Positions 1 to 6,736 of a DNA stretch of 64,000 nucleotides are shown here, piece after piece. The translations under genes were made by a program, and so were the position numbers. How positions within the stretch are numbered: position 1 is the first letter of the stretch; the number at the start of each line of letters is the position of its first letter. The notes beneath the pieces were generated by a model. That model had not been told where the DNA came from and did no database searches. It was given only the letters and a program-made list of their open reading frames with translations. Source of the stretch: an uncultured Alteromonadaceae bacterium (GTDB lineage: Bacteria; Pseudomonadota; Gammaproteobacteria; Pseudomonadales; Halieaceae); assembly GCA_913064725.1 (NCBI GenBank), contig CAJYAI010000003.1, forward strand, positions 26,452-90,451, given 5' to 3'.

Positions 1-465
1 GCTCGAAGTTATGCGCGTAGCATTGAGGCGCTTCCAGACAATGAGCAGGAGTTGCTCCTGCCGAGGACGTTGCTCAACGCATTGAGTCGTTTCTCAACCA
101 CAGGCAGTATTCCTGCCGTGTCCGAGGCGGTGCGGGAACAATGCGATATCGAGGCTGATAAGCTGGATTCCGAGCTTTCCATGGTGCGGTACATTAGCTG
201 GGCGATCCCCTCGATTGGCTTCATTGGCACCGTGAGAGGCATCGGAGACGCATTGGGCCAAGCCTACAAAGCCGTTGAAGGCGATATTTCAGGTGTCACC
301 GTCAGTCTTGGTGTTGCCTTCAATAGCACCTTTGTCGCACTGGTGCTCTCGATCATTATTATGTTCGCGCTGCACCAGCTCCAGTTGTCACAGGAGCGGC
401 TGGTGCTCAGCACGCAGCGCTACATTGATAAAAAACTTGTACGTCACCTGGCGACCCCTAAATGA
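1..465 (+). CDS. MotA/TolQ/ExbB family proton-channel protein (5' partial)
   Basis: The reading frame is open from base 1, so the start lies upstream; 154 residues are visible. Two hydrophobic segments can be seen: one around SIGFIGTVRGIGDAL, matching the conserved glycine-rich GFIGTV..GI region of TolQ/ExbB/MotA, and one around GVAFNSTFVALVLSIIIMF, matching the helix with the conserved small/Thr residues that line the proton path. A charged C-terminal tail follows. Family members form inner-membrane pentamers that conduct protons with an ExbD/TolR/MotB partner. The stop overlaps the next start (ATGA at 462-465), so it is translationally coupled to the following gene. Which TolQ-like subfamily it belongs to cannot be told from the fragment. 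Confidence 0.85.
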   Translation, partial: ARSYARSIEALPDNEQELLLPRTLLNALSRFSTTGSIPAVSEAVREQCDIEADKLDSELSMVRYISWAIPSIGFIGTVRGIGDALGQAYKAVEGDISGVTVSLGVAFNSTFVALVLSIIIMFALHQLQLSQERLVLSTQRYIDKKLVRHLATPK

Positions 466-1757
466 CGCGCCTCTTCCTCGATACGACTGATGCGTCCCTC
501 AATCTTATCGGTGAGGGACACTGTATACGGTCTCCAGGACTGGCTTATCTGGACGCCGGCGGTCTTGTCTTTGGTGATGCGGCGTTTGCACAACTCAAGC
601 AAAGCCCGCTGGCTGTTCGCAGTGACTTTTGGAGTCAACTCGGTACGACGCCACTAAACACTGGGTTTGGGGAAGCGCGTCACACAGCCGACCTTGTGTA
701 CGAACACATGAAGGCACTGCTAAATAACGCACCCGAGCAGAGAGCACTCTGCATTATCGCGCCGGGGAATATGCAGCAGAGCCAAATCGAACTGCTTCTT
801 GGCATACTGGGTTCACTGAGCATTGACGTTACAGCTGTGATCGATCGAGCACTGTTGGCTCATCCCGCAACTCGGGGATCAGGGCTCAACTTGAGCCTGC
901 AATGGCGTCAGTTAATCGTAAGTGAGATCAAGGTTGATGCAGCTGAGATGAGTGTCACCAAAGTGACTGAACTGTCTGGCCTTGGGTATTTAGACCTGCT
1001 TGAAATGTGCCTCGAAAATTGCGCAGACCTGTGCGTCGAACAAACCCGCTTCGATCCCCGACGGAGCGCCGCATCAGAGCAACAACTGCTGAGTGCCATT
1101 CCGAGTTTACTTGCCACACTGGGCGATAAGACCGAGGTGCCATTAGATATCGGGTCCACGACGTTTAAGGTAACACGCAGCAGTTTTGAAAGCGTCGCAA
1201 GGCGCATAAGCGCAGCCATTGATTTAACACAAGGCCATATCAGTGCAGACGAGACACTTTCTTTATTTCCCGGCATTGGGCTAGACAGCGTCGCAACCAG
1301 TGATTCAATAAGCAATAACGCACAGGGCGTATTGAACAGCCGCTCCGAGGGAGAGGCGCTATCGCGCATCACTCGCTGTGCCCTTACCACCGTCACCACC
1401 GACACCACCGACACCAGCGCAGTGCCAGCTGGCGAAATCGTCTCAGAAACCATCATCGAGACGAACGACGCCAAAGGCACTTTGGCAGCAAATCAAAGCC
1501 CATCTGCCGACGATCCAACCACCGAGCCACCAACTCACCTCCTGATCGATGGTATCGCTTATCGAATCGGTGTCGAGCCCAGTGCAACCGAGGGCTTTGG
1601 TGTGGTGAAGAGCCAGGGGCTCGCCTACATCGAGGATAGTTTCAGGAAAGAGATTACCGTTTTATCAGTATCAGGATCGCACGACACACTGCCCACAGGC
1701 AGCAGGCTATATCGCAGCGACGGTAAAGAAGCCATGCTGATCTTTGTCGAGACGTAG
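462..1757 (+). CDS. Degenerate Hsp70/actin-like protein, 431 aa
   Basis: The N-terminal ~190 residues have the layout of an Hsp70 nucleotide-binding domain: a beta-strand start (LFLDTTDASLNL), then SPGLAYLDAGGLVFGDAAF like the P..V.....VG..A stretch of DnaK-type proteins, then a CIIAPGNMQQSQIELLLGIL segment like the v.vPa.....qR..... region. The phosphate-1 signature DxGTT is replaced by DTTDAS, so ATP hydrolysis may be lost. A Thr/Asp/Ser-rich linker lies at about residues 308-358, followed by a compact beta-rich tail of about 70 residues. There is no signal peptide, so it is probably cytoplasmic. The start overlaps the TolQ-like gene by 4 bp and the next gene begins 4 bp after its stop. The family call is by eye only. 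Confidence 0.6.
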   Translation: MTRLFLDTTDASLNLIGEGHCIRSPGLAYLDAGGLVFGDAAFAQLKQSPLAVRSDFWSQLGTTPLNTGFGEARHTADLVYEHMKALLNNAPEQRALCIIAPGNMQQSQIELLLGILGSLSIDVTAVIDRALLAHPATRGSGLNLSLQWRQLIVSEIKVDAAEMSVTKVTELSGLGYLDLLEMCLENCADLCVEQTRFDPRRSAASEQQLLSAIPSLLATLGDKTEVPLDIGSTTFKVTRSSFESVARRISAAIDLTQGHISADETLSLFPGIGLDSVATSDSISNNAQGVLNSRSEGEALSRITRCALTTVTTDTTDTSAVPAGEIVSETIIETNDAKGTLAANQSPSADDPTTEPPTHLLIDGIAYRIGVEPSATEGFGVVKSQGLAYIEDSFRKEITVLSVSGSHDTLPTGSRLYRSDGKEAMLIFVET

Positions 1758-1760
1758 TCC

Positions 1761-2852
1761 ATGCCGAGGCGCAAGCGACAGGCCACCACCTTCAACCTGA
1801 GCTTTTTGGACATTATGTCCTGCGGGTTCGGTGCGGTTGTCCTTGTATTTTTGATCATCGATCACTCCATCGAAATACAGATTCAATCGGTCAATGCCGA
1901 GGTGTTATCCGAGGTCGACCTGCTTGAGGAAGACATTCGCGAAGGCGAAGAAGGTCTTGTCAGACTGCGCAACGCCATCTCAAGTCGCGATCTGGATATC
2001 GTAGAAGCACAGGGCCGCGCCAGAGTGGTGACTGATGAGCTTGACCGGCTTGAGGCTCTTATTGCCTCGCTGGAAGAGTCAGAGGTCAGCGAGACCACCG
2101 ATGTAGACGCGCTAAAAGCTGAAATTAACTCACTCGAGGAGCGCATCCAGCAACTACGGGAAGCGGCTGAAGCAGACGGCGGTCGCAGCGCGCGCGAGTT
2201 TCAGGGCGAGGGTAATCGTCAGTATCTGACTGGATTGAAGCTAGGTGGTAACCGCATCGCGATCATGCTCGATGTCTCGGCGAGTATGCTTGCGCCCGAA
2301 GTGGTCAATGTCATCAGACTCCGAAATCAGTCGGAGGCAAAACAGCGCTCGGCACGCAAATGGGTGCAAGCACTCGGTACCGTAGACTGGCTAACCGCAC
2401 AACTGCCTACCGGATCTCGCTACCAGATCATTTTATTTAATACCGAGGCGCGATTTGCTTTACCGGATACTCAAGGTCGCTGGATGGAAGTGGCAAATAG
2501 CAATGAGCTCGAGCGGGGCACCACAGCTGTCCGAGAGATCTTACCCAGCGGTGGAACGTCGCTCTACAACGCCTTTACCTTTTTGAATCAATTGGAAAGC
2601 CAGCCTGATAATATTTTTTTGATTACCGATGGGTTACCTACTCAAGGTAAAGACGCGCCTCGCAGTAATACCATCTCCGGTCCGGCGCGACTCAAACATT
2701 ACCGCAAAGCGATCGATATGCTGCCATCCAATGTACCAATCAATGTGGTGTTGTCTCCTATGGAGGGTGACCCCATGGCAGCGGCAGAGTTTTGGAAGTT
2801 GGCGCAAAATACCGGTGGGAGCTTCATGGCTCCGGCAGAGGACTGGCCCTAA
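1761..2852 (+). CDS. Membrane-anchored coiled-coil VWA-domain protein 1 (363 aa)
   Basis: A basic N-terminus (MPRRKRQ) precedes one membrane helix (about residues 15-34) that begins SFLDIMSCGFG; Asp17 sits where ExbD/TolR carry their functional Asp (F-I/L-D-V-M). A long acidic heptad-rich coiled coil follows (about 45-140), then a von Willebrand A domain (about 163-360) with MIDAS residues D171-S173-S175, T266 and D290. N-in topology would place coiled coil and VWA domain in the periplasm. The stop overlaps the next start (TAATG), and the next protein has the same architecture, so the two look like paralogous subunits. Named function unknown; a stator-like partner of the TolQ-like protein is inferred. 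Confidence 0.8.
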   Translation: MPRRKRQATTFNLSFLDIMSCGFGAVVLVFLIIDHSIEIQIQSVNAEVLSEVDLLEEDIREGEEGLVRLRNAISSRDLDIVEAQGRARVVTDELDRLEALIASLEESEVSETTDVDALKAEINSLEERIQQLREAAEADGGRSAREFQGEGNRQYLTGLKLGGNRIAIMLDVSASMLAPEVVNVIRLRNQSEAKQRSARKWVQALGTVDWLTAQLPTGSRYQIILFNTEARFALPDTQGRWMEVANSNELERGTTAVREILPSGGTSLYNAFTFLNQLESQPDNIFLITDGLPTQGKDAPRSNTISGPARLKHYRKAIDMLPSNVPINVVLSPMEGDPMAAAEFWKLAQNTGGSFMAPAEDWP

Positions 2853-3850
2853 TGCCAAGACGTCGACCTACACCTGAGATATCACTCTCCTTTCTCGACG
2901 TGATCTGTTGCGGCTTTGGCGCTGTGATATTACTGCTAATGATCACTAAAACAGTCGAGCCTCAGGTCCTCGAAGAGTCGACCGTGGTTGCCGAGGGACG
3001 CGTAGCAGAACTCACCGAGCAGCTATTCGATATTCGAGGCGAAACCACGATTCTCAACCGAGACTTAGCGGCAAAACGCGAGCAACTGTCGGATTTCGAC
3101 ACTCAAATTGCCATCCTGCAAGGCTCGCTCGCAGCGTCAAAATCGCGTTTTGACTCACTGCAGACCACACGAAATTCGAACAGTATCGTGGCGGAACAAC
3201 TCGCTATAGCGCGACAGGAACTCAGCGAGGAAGAGGAGCGCCTACTCGGGCGAGACGCTGAGAAGAAAAACCAATTGATCGGTGGGATACCGGTCGATAG
3301 CGAATACATCATCTTCATTATCGACACTTCAGGTTCGATGTTTTCTTACGCTTGGCAGCGCATGCTCAACGAAATGGAGGCCACACTGAACATCTACCCC
3401 AATGTGAAAGGTATTCAGGTGATGAACGATATGGGGAACTATCTGTTCAGTCGCTATGCCGGGCAATGGATTCCCGATACACCGGCTAGGCGTCAGCTCA
3501 TTTTGCGTAATCTTGCTAACTGGAATGCGTTTTCTAATTCATCACCCGTCGAAGGGATTACGCAAGCAGTCAGATCGTTCTACGACAATGACAAAAAGAT
3601 ATCCATCTATGTTTTTGGCGATGAATTCACAGGTAGATCGATTGAAGAGGTCGTCCTTACGGTCGATAGATTGAACGCTGAGGCGGGCACAGGTGAGCGT
3701 CGGGTGCGCATCCATGCGGTCGGGTTCCCCGTACAGTTTATTAGGCCGCCCCAACTGCAGGACACGGGCATTCGTTTTGCTACACTCATGAGAGAACTCA
3801 CACATCGAAATGGTGGAACGTTTGTTGGGCTCAATGACTTTAGGCCTTAG
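2852..3850 (+). CDS. Membrane-anchored coiled-coil VWA-domain protein 2 (332 aa)
   Basis: The start is the ATG in the TAATG overlap with the previous gene; it gives MPRRRPTPEIS, parallel to the N-terminus of its neighbour, while a start 60 bp upstream would add a tail without membrane signal. The single helix (about residues 13-32) begins SFLDVICCGFG with Asp16 in the ExbD/TolR-like position. Residues 45-140 are heptad-rich coiled coil, then a VWA domain (about 150-330) with MIDAS residues D158-S160-S162 (IIDTSGS). The VWA part is clearly diverged from that of protein 1, so the pair is not a recent duplication. Probably forms a heteromeric complex with protein 1 and the channel protein (inference). 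Confidence 0.8.
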   Translation: MPRRRPTPEISLSFLDVICCGFGAVILLLMITKTVEPQVLEESTVVAEGRVAELTEQLFDIRGETTILNRDLAAKREQLSDFDTQIAILQGSLAASKSRFDSLQTTRNSNSIVAEQLAIARQELSEEEERLLGRDAEKKNQLIGGIPVDSEYIIFIIDTSGSMFSYAWQRMLNEMEATLNIYPNVKGIQVMNDMGNYLFSRYAGQWIPDTPARRQLILRNLANWNAFSNSSPVEGITQAVRSFYDNDKKISIYVFGDEFTGRSIEEVVLTVDRLNAEAGTGERRVRIHAVGFPVQFIRPPQLQDTGIRFATLMRELTHRNGGTFVGLNDFRP

Positions 3851-4502
3851 TGCCAAGCGATTAGCTGCGTTATTTATTCTGCTCTTTGTGGTGGCATGCA
3901 CCAGTAGAGAGGTGGTTGTTGAAGGCGCGTTCCCCACGCCACTGATAGATCCCGTGCCAGTCTCGGTTGGTATTTTATTTACTCAAGAATTTCGCGAACA
4001 TGAATTGATTGATGACGCGACAGGGCGTGGCGAAGTCAGTTGGCGCGTCAGTACGGGCAGCGCGCAGGTGGACTTTTGGTCTACCCTTTTCCCGGCCTTC
4101 TTTCAAAATGTGGTGTTCATCAACAGCTATGAGGACCTAGAAACCTATGACGTCGATGCGGTGCTTATCCCAGAAGTCTCCGAGGTCCAATACGCTATCC
4201 CGCTCTATACTAGTGTGAAAGTCTACGAAATATGGATGCGCTATCAGCTGTCGCTAGTGGAACCCGAGCAAATAATGGATGCGGACAACAAAACGATTAA
4301 CCTCGAAAACATGCAAGCCTTCGCTGAGTGGCCACTGACAGCCTACGGCAAGACACCCACGGCCTTTATGCAATCGGACGTCGATGCCGTTAACTTGGCG
4401 GCCGTGATGGCGCTACGAGACGCCGGCGCGAACTTCATTACCAGTTTTGCCCGCGTGCCTGGGGTAATGGACTGGATAGAAAATCCGGAGGTAGCCCAGT
4501 GA
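3834..4502 (+). CDS. Putative lipoprotein of the VWA/TolQ-like operon (222 aa)
   Basis: The start chosen at 3834 gives a clean lipoprotein signal (basic LSAKR, hydrophobic LAALFILLFVVA, then Cys); an ATG at 3810 would add eight residues. It overlaps the VWA2 gene by 17 bp. The mature protein (about 200 residues) has no domain I can name; alternating strands and helices, a tract ending LRDAGANFITSF and repeated references to a periplasmic-size alpha/beta core are reminiscent of the small LpoB/CsgG-like lipoproteins, but this is weak. Position inside the overlapping operon implies an outer- or inner-membrane accessory of the same system. Confidence 0.65.
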   Translation: MTLGLSAKRLAALFILLFVVACTSREVVVEGAFPTPLIDPVPVSVGILFTQEFREHELIDDATGRGEVSWRVSTGSAQVDFWSTLFPAFFQNVVFINSYEDLETYDVDAVLIPEVSEVQYAIPLYTSVKVYEIWMRYQLSLVEPEQIMDADNKTINLENMQAFAEWPLTAYGKTPTAFMQSDVDAVNLAAVMALRDAGANFITSFARVPGVMDWIENPEVAQ

Positions 4503-5158
4503 AAGTCTATCGCATGGTGTTTCTCATTGGTGCAGCCTCGCTTGGGGGTTGCGTTACAGCCAATGTTGATGAGATGACCTTTGATGCTCCTGTTGCGGGG
4601 ATGGTCGACGGAAGTATTGTCATACTGGGACGTCGCCATGCACCGGACTATGACACTGAGCCAGACTTTATTGACTGCATCGGTGATCAAATTCGTCGCG
4701 GTGACGAGCGCATCACAGTCATCCCCGAACCGCAATTTGTTGATAGCCTCTACCCGTGGTTTGAACCTCGAACCGCACCACTGAGCGTCGAAAATGTAGG
4801 GCGACTAATGATATTGCCGTCCGTCGCTAACAAGCTCAGTGAGCTCAATCTTGACTACATGATTTGGATCGATGGCCGTACCCAAGATACAAACAGCAGT
4901 GGCTCCATGACCTGCGGTGTCGGACCAACGGGTGCCGGGTGTTTTGGCTTTGGAACGTGGGGAACAGAATCGGAGTATGAAGCGACCATCTGGAACTTCA
5001 ATGATGGCGCCGAGGTAGGCAAAATGAGCGCCTTAACCAGTGGACAGAGCTATATGCCAGCGGTCGTCGTACCCATTCCCATCATCGCTCCAGTACAAGA
5101 TACAGCTTGTGAGAGCTTGGGTACGCAGCTACTGCAGTATCTGTCTGCTGAGTCCTGA
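4499..5158 (+). CDS. Putative lipoprotein of the VWA/TolQ-like operon (219 aa)
   Basis: GTG start overlapping the stop of the preceding lipoprotein gene (GTGA). The signal is short: MKVYRMVFLIGAASLGGC, with lipobox LGGC and acylated Cys18. The mature part contains several further cysteines (FIDCIGD, MTCGVG, GCFGFG, DTACES), which could form disulfides in the periplasm, and a hydrophobic VVVPIPIIAPV segment near the end. No family recognised. As with its neighbour, general strand/helix layout hints at a CsgG/LpoB-like fold, which a structure prediction would decide. The next gene starts 3 bp downstream. Confidence 0.65.
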   Translation: MKVYRMVFLIGAASLGGCVTANVDEMTFDAPVAGMVDGSIVILGRRHAPDYDTEPDFIDCIGDQIRRGDERITVIPEPQFVDSLYPWFEPRTAPLSVENVGRLMILPSVANKLSELNLDYMIWIDGRTQDTNSSGSMTCGVGPTGAGCFGFGTWGTESEYEATIWNFNDGAEVGKMSALTSGQSYMPAVVVPIPIIAPVQDTACESLGTQLLQYLSAES

Positions 5159-5161
5159 GCC

Positions 5162-6571
5162 ATGCAGCGGCTGATCTTGTCATTGTGTGTTACCGGGCTC
5201 CTCGTGGCCTGTGCCGGATCATCGACTGTCACTGTGGGTGGTCGACCTGTGAGCATGCCGAAAAAGGCTGCTGACGAGCACCAAAAACTGATTGAAAACG
5301 TGGGCATCTACGAAGATGCGGAACTGCAGGCCTACATAGATGAGATTGGAGCGCGTTTGGTCGCCAACTCCAGCATGCCCGATCAAGCGTTCACCTTCAC
5401 TCTCTTAGACTCGCCTGATATCAACGCTTTCGCGCTTCCGGGCGGTCTCATCTACATCAACCGAGGTCTCCTTGCCTATCTGGATAGCGAGGCCGAACTG
5501 GCGGGCGTTATCGCCCATGAGATCGGTCATATTACTGAGCGCCACCACTCGCGCCGACGGACACAAAGCATTACCAACCGCGTCGCGGCAGTGTCTGCTT
5601 ATATAGTGACGGGCTCTGGCGATCTTTATGACGCCGCCAGCATGTATGGTGCGGAGCTGATCTCTGGCTTTGGCCGTGATATGGAGCTTGAAGCCGACGC
5701 AGCTGGCGCAGAATTCATGCATAACAGCGGCTATGACGCCGACGCGCTGCTCTCGGTCATAGGTGTTCTCAAAGACCAAGAGCGCTATCGCAAAGCCGCC
5801 GCAAGGGCGTCTGGCAAACCCTCCGGCACCTATCACGGTTTGTATGCCAGCCATCCTCGTAATGATCTCAGGCTGCAAACCGTTATAAAAACAGCGAATA
5901 ATCTCGATCTCGACACCATGGCGGAGAATCCTGAGACACCTGGGCGCTTCAGAACTGAGGTAGAAGGCATGGTCGTGGGCGCCAGTGCAGAGGCGCAGAG
6001 TGATCCCTTGCGCTACTACCACAATAAGCTCGATTTCACCTTCGAGCACCCCGAGGGCTGGAAAGTCACCGCGAACACCCGAGAGATCGTTGCGCGCGCA
6101 CCCGACTCGGACGCAGCGCTAACCATAAAGATTGCAAAAATTGATCCCGAGGCAGATCCCGCGACCGCACTACCGAGCCTTGCAACTGGCGAAATTAGCG
6201 CACAAGAAGAGACGGAAAACCAAGGACTGAAAGGTGCGACCGGACTTGCCAGTGCTGGCGGCATTCAAAAACGACTTGGCATTGTCGACTACCGCTTTCG
6301 CTACCTGTTCGAGGGCGAGGCAACCGAATTCGCGAGCGCAGACGACGCCTTTAAAACCATCATCACCTCATTTCGTCCGCTGTTTCCGAAAGAGAAAAAG
6401 CGCGGTGAAAGCCTGACACTCAGCTACGTTCAAGTACCGCGGGGTGCCACCTTTGCGTCCCTCAGTAGCGGCATACGGATTCCCGATGCGGAAAATCAGC
6501 TGCGCCTCATTAACGGCTACTACCCGGGTGGTGAACCGCGTACCGGTGACTGGATTAAAGTTCTGCGCTGA
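5162..6571 (+). CDS. M48-family metalloprotease lipoprotein (469 aa)
   Basis: Lipoprotein signal MQRLILSLCVTGLLVAC with Cys17. A peptidase M48 domain (about residues 40-240) has the zinc motif HEIGH at 119-123 and the third-ligand motif ELEAD at 175-179. Residues about 265-390 form a middle domain, and the C-terminal ~50 residues (VPRGATFASLSS...LNGYYPGGEP.TGDWIKVL) form the small LysM/TolA-like repeat seen at the end of many Zn-dependent proteases of the BepA/COG4784 group. BepA-like enzymes degrade or chaperone outer-membrane proteins in the periplasm. It starts 3 bp after the preceding lipoprotein, so it probably belongs to the same transcript, and seems to be its last gene. Confidence 0.88.
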   Translation: MQRLILSLCVTGLLVACAGSSTVTVGGRPVSMPKKAADEHQKLIENVGIYEDAELQAYIDEIGARLVANSSMPDQAFTFTLLDSPDINAFALPGGLIYINRGLLAYLDSEAELAGVIAHEIGHITERHHSRRRTQSITNRVAAVSAYIVTGSGDLYDAASMYGAELISGFGRDMELEADAAGAEFMHNSGYDADALLSVIGVLKDQERYRKAAARASGKPSGTYHGLYASHPRNDLRLQTVIKTANNLDLDTMAENPETPGRFRTEVEGMVVGASAEAQSDPLRYYHNKLDFTFEHPEGWKVTANTREIVARAPDSDAALTIKIAKIDPEADPATALPSLATGEISAQEETENQGLKGATGLASAGGIQKRLGIVDYRFRYLFEGEATEFASADDAFKTIITSFRPLFPKEKKRGESLTLSYVQVPRGATFASLSSGIRIPDAENQLRLINGYYPGGEPRTGDWIKVLR

Positions 6572-6613
6572 GTAATTCTCAGCGAAGAAAAGATTCTCAA
6601 CTCACCATTAATG

Positions 6614-6630
6614 CGTTTAATTATTAAACG
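6614..6630. repeat. 17-bp perfect palindrome in convergent spacer
   Basis: CGTTTAAT-T-ATTAAACG has two perfect 8-bp arms around one central base. It lies in the 165-bp spacer between the end of the M48 protease gene (plus) and the end of the acetoacetyl-CoA synthetase gene (minus). Arms separated by one base cannot form a normal hairpin loop without losing pairs, and no T-run follows directly, so it is a poor intrinsic terminator; a dimeric protein-binding site is possible but there is no promoter pointing out of this spacer. Nothing else is seen in the spacer. Confidence 0.6.
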
Positions 6631-6736
6631 TCACATTGGGGGTAGACGCACATTCGTGTTCAAAAGGCATGCCGCCGGGGGCATATCGACTGCAGGCGCA
6701 GCAAACGGACTTGAACAAGCCGCAGCCTTCACAACC

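Noticed and set aside
908..1480. 190-codon open frame opposite the Hsp70-like gene
   Set aside because: Serine/valine-rich composition typical of an antisense shadow, no motif, and the plus-strand gene is coupled on both sides.
5405..6049. 214-codon open frame opposite the M48 protease
   Set aside because: Lies entirely inside a gene with clear HEIGH and lipobox motifs; the antisense translation has no recognisable domain.
1..6571. Zorya-type antiphage system (MotA-like protein plus neighbours)
   Set aside because: No ZorB (OmpA-like peptidoglycan-binding) protein and no ZorC/ZorD helicase are present; the partners are VWA proteins, lipoproteins and an M48 protease.
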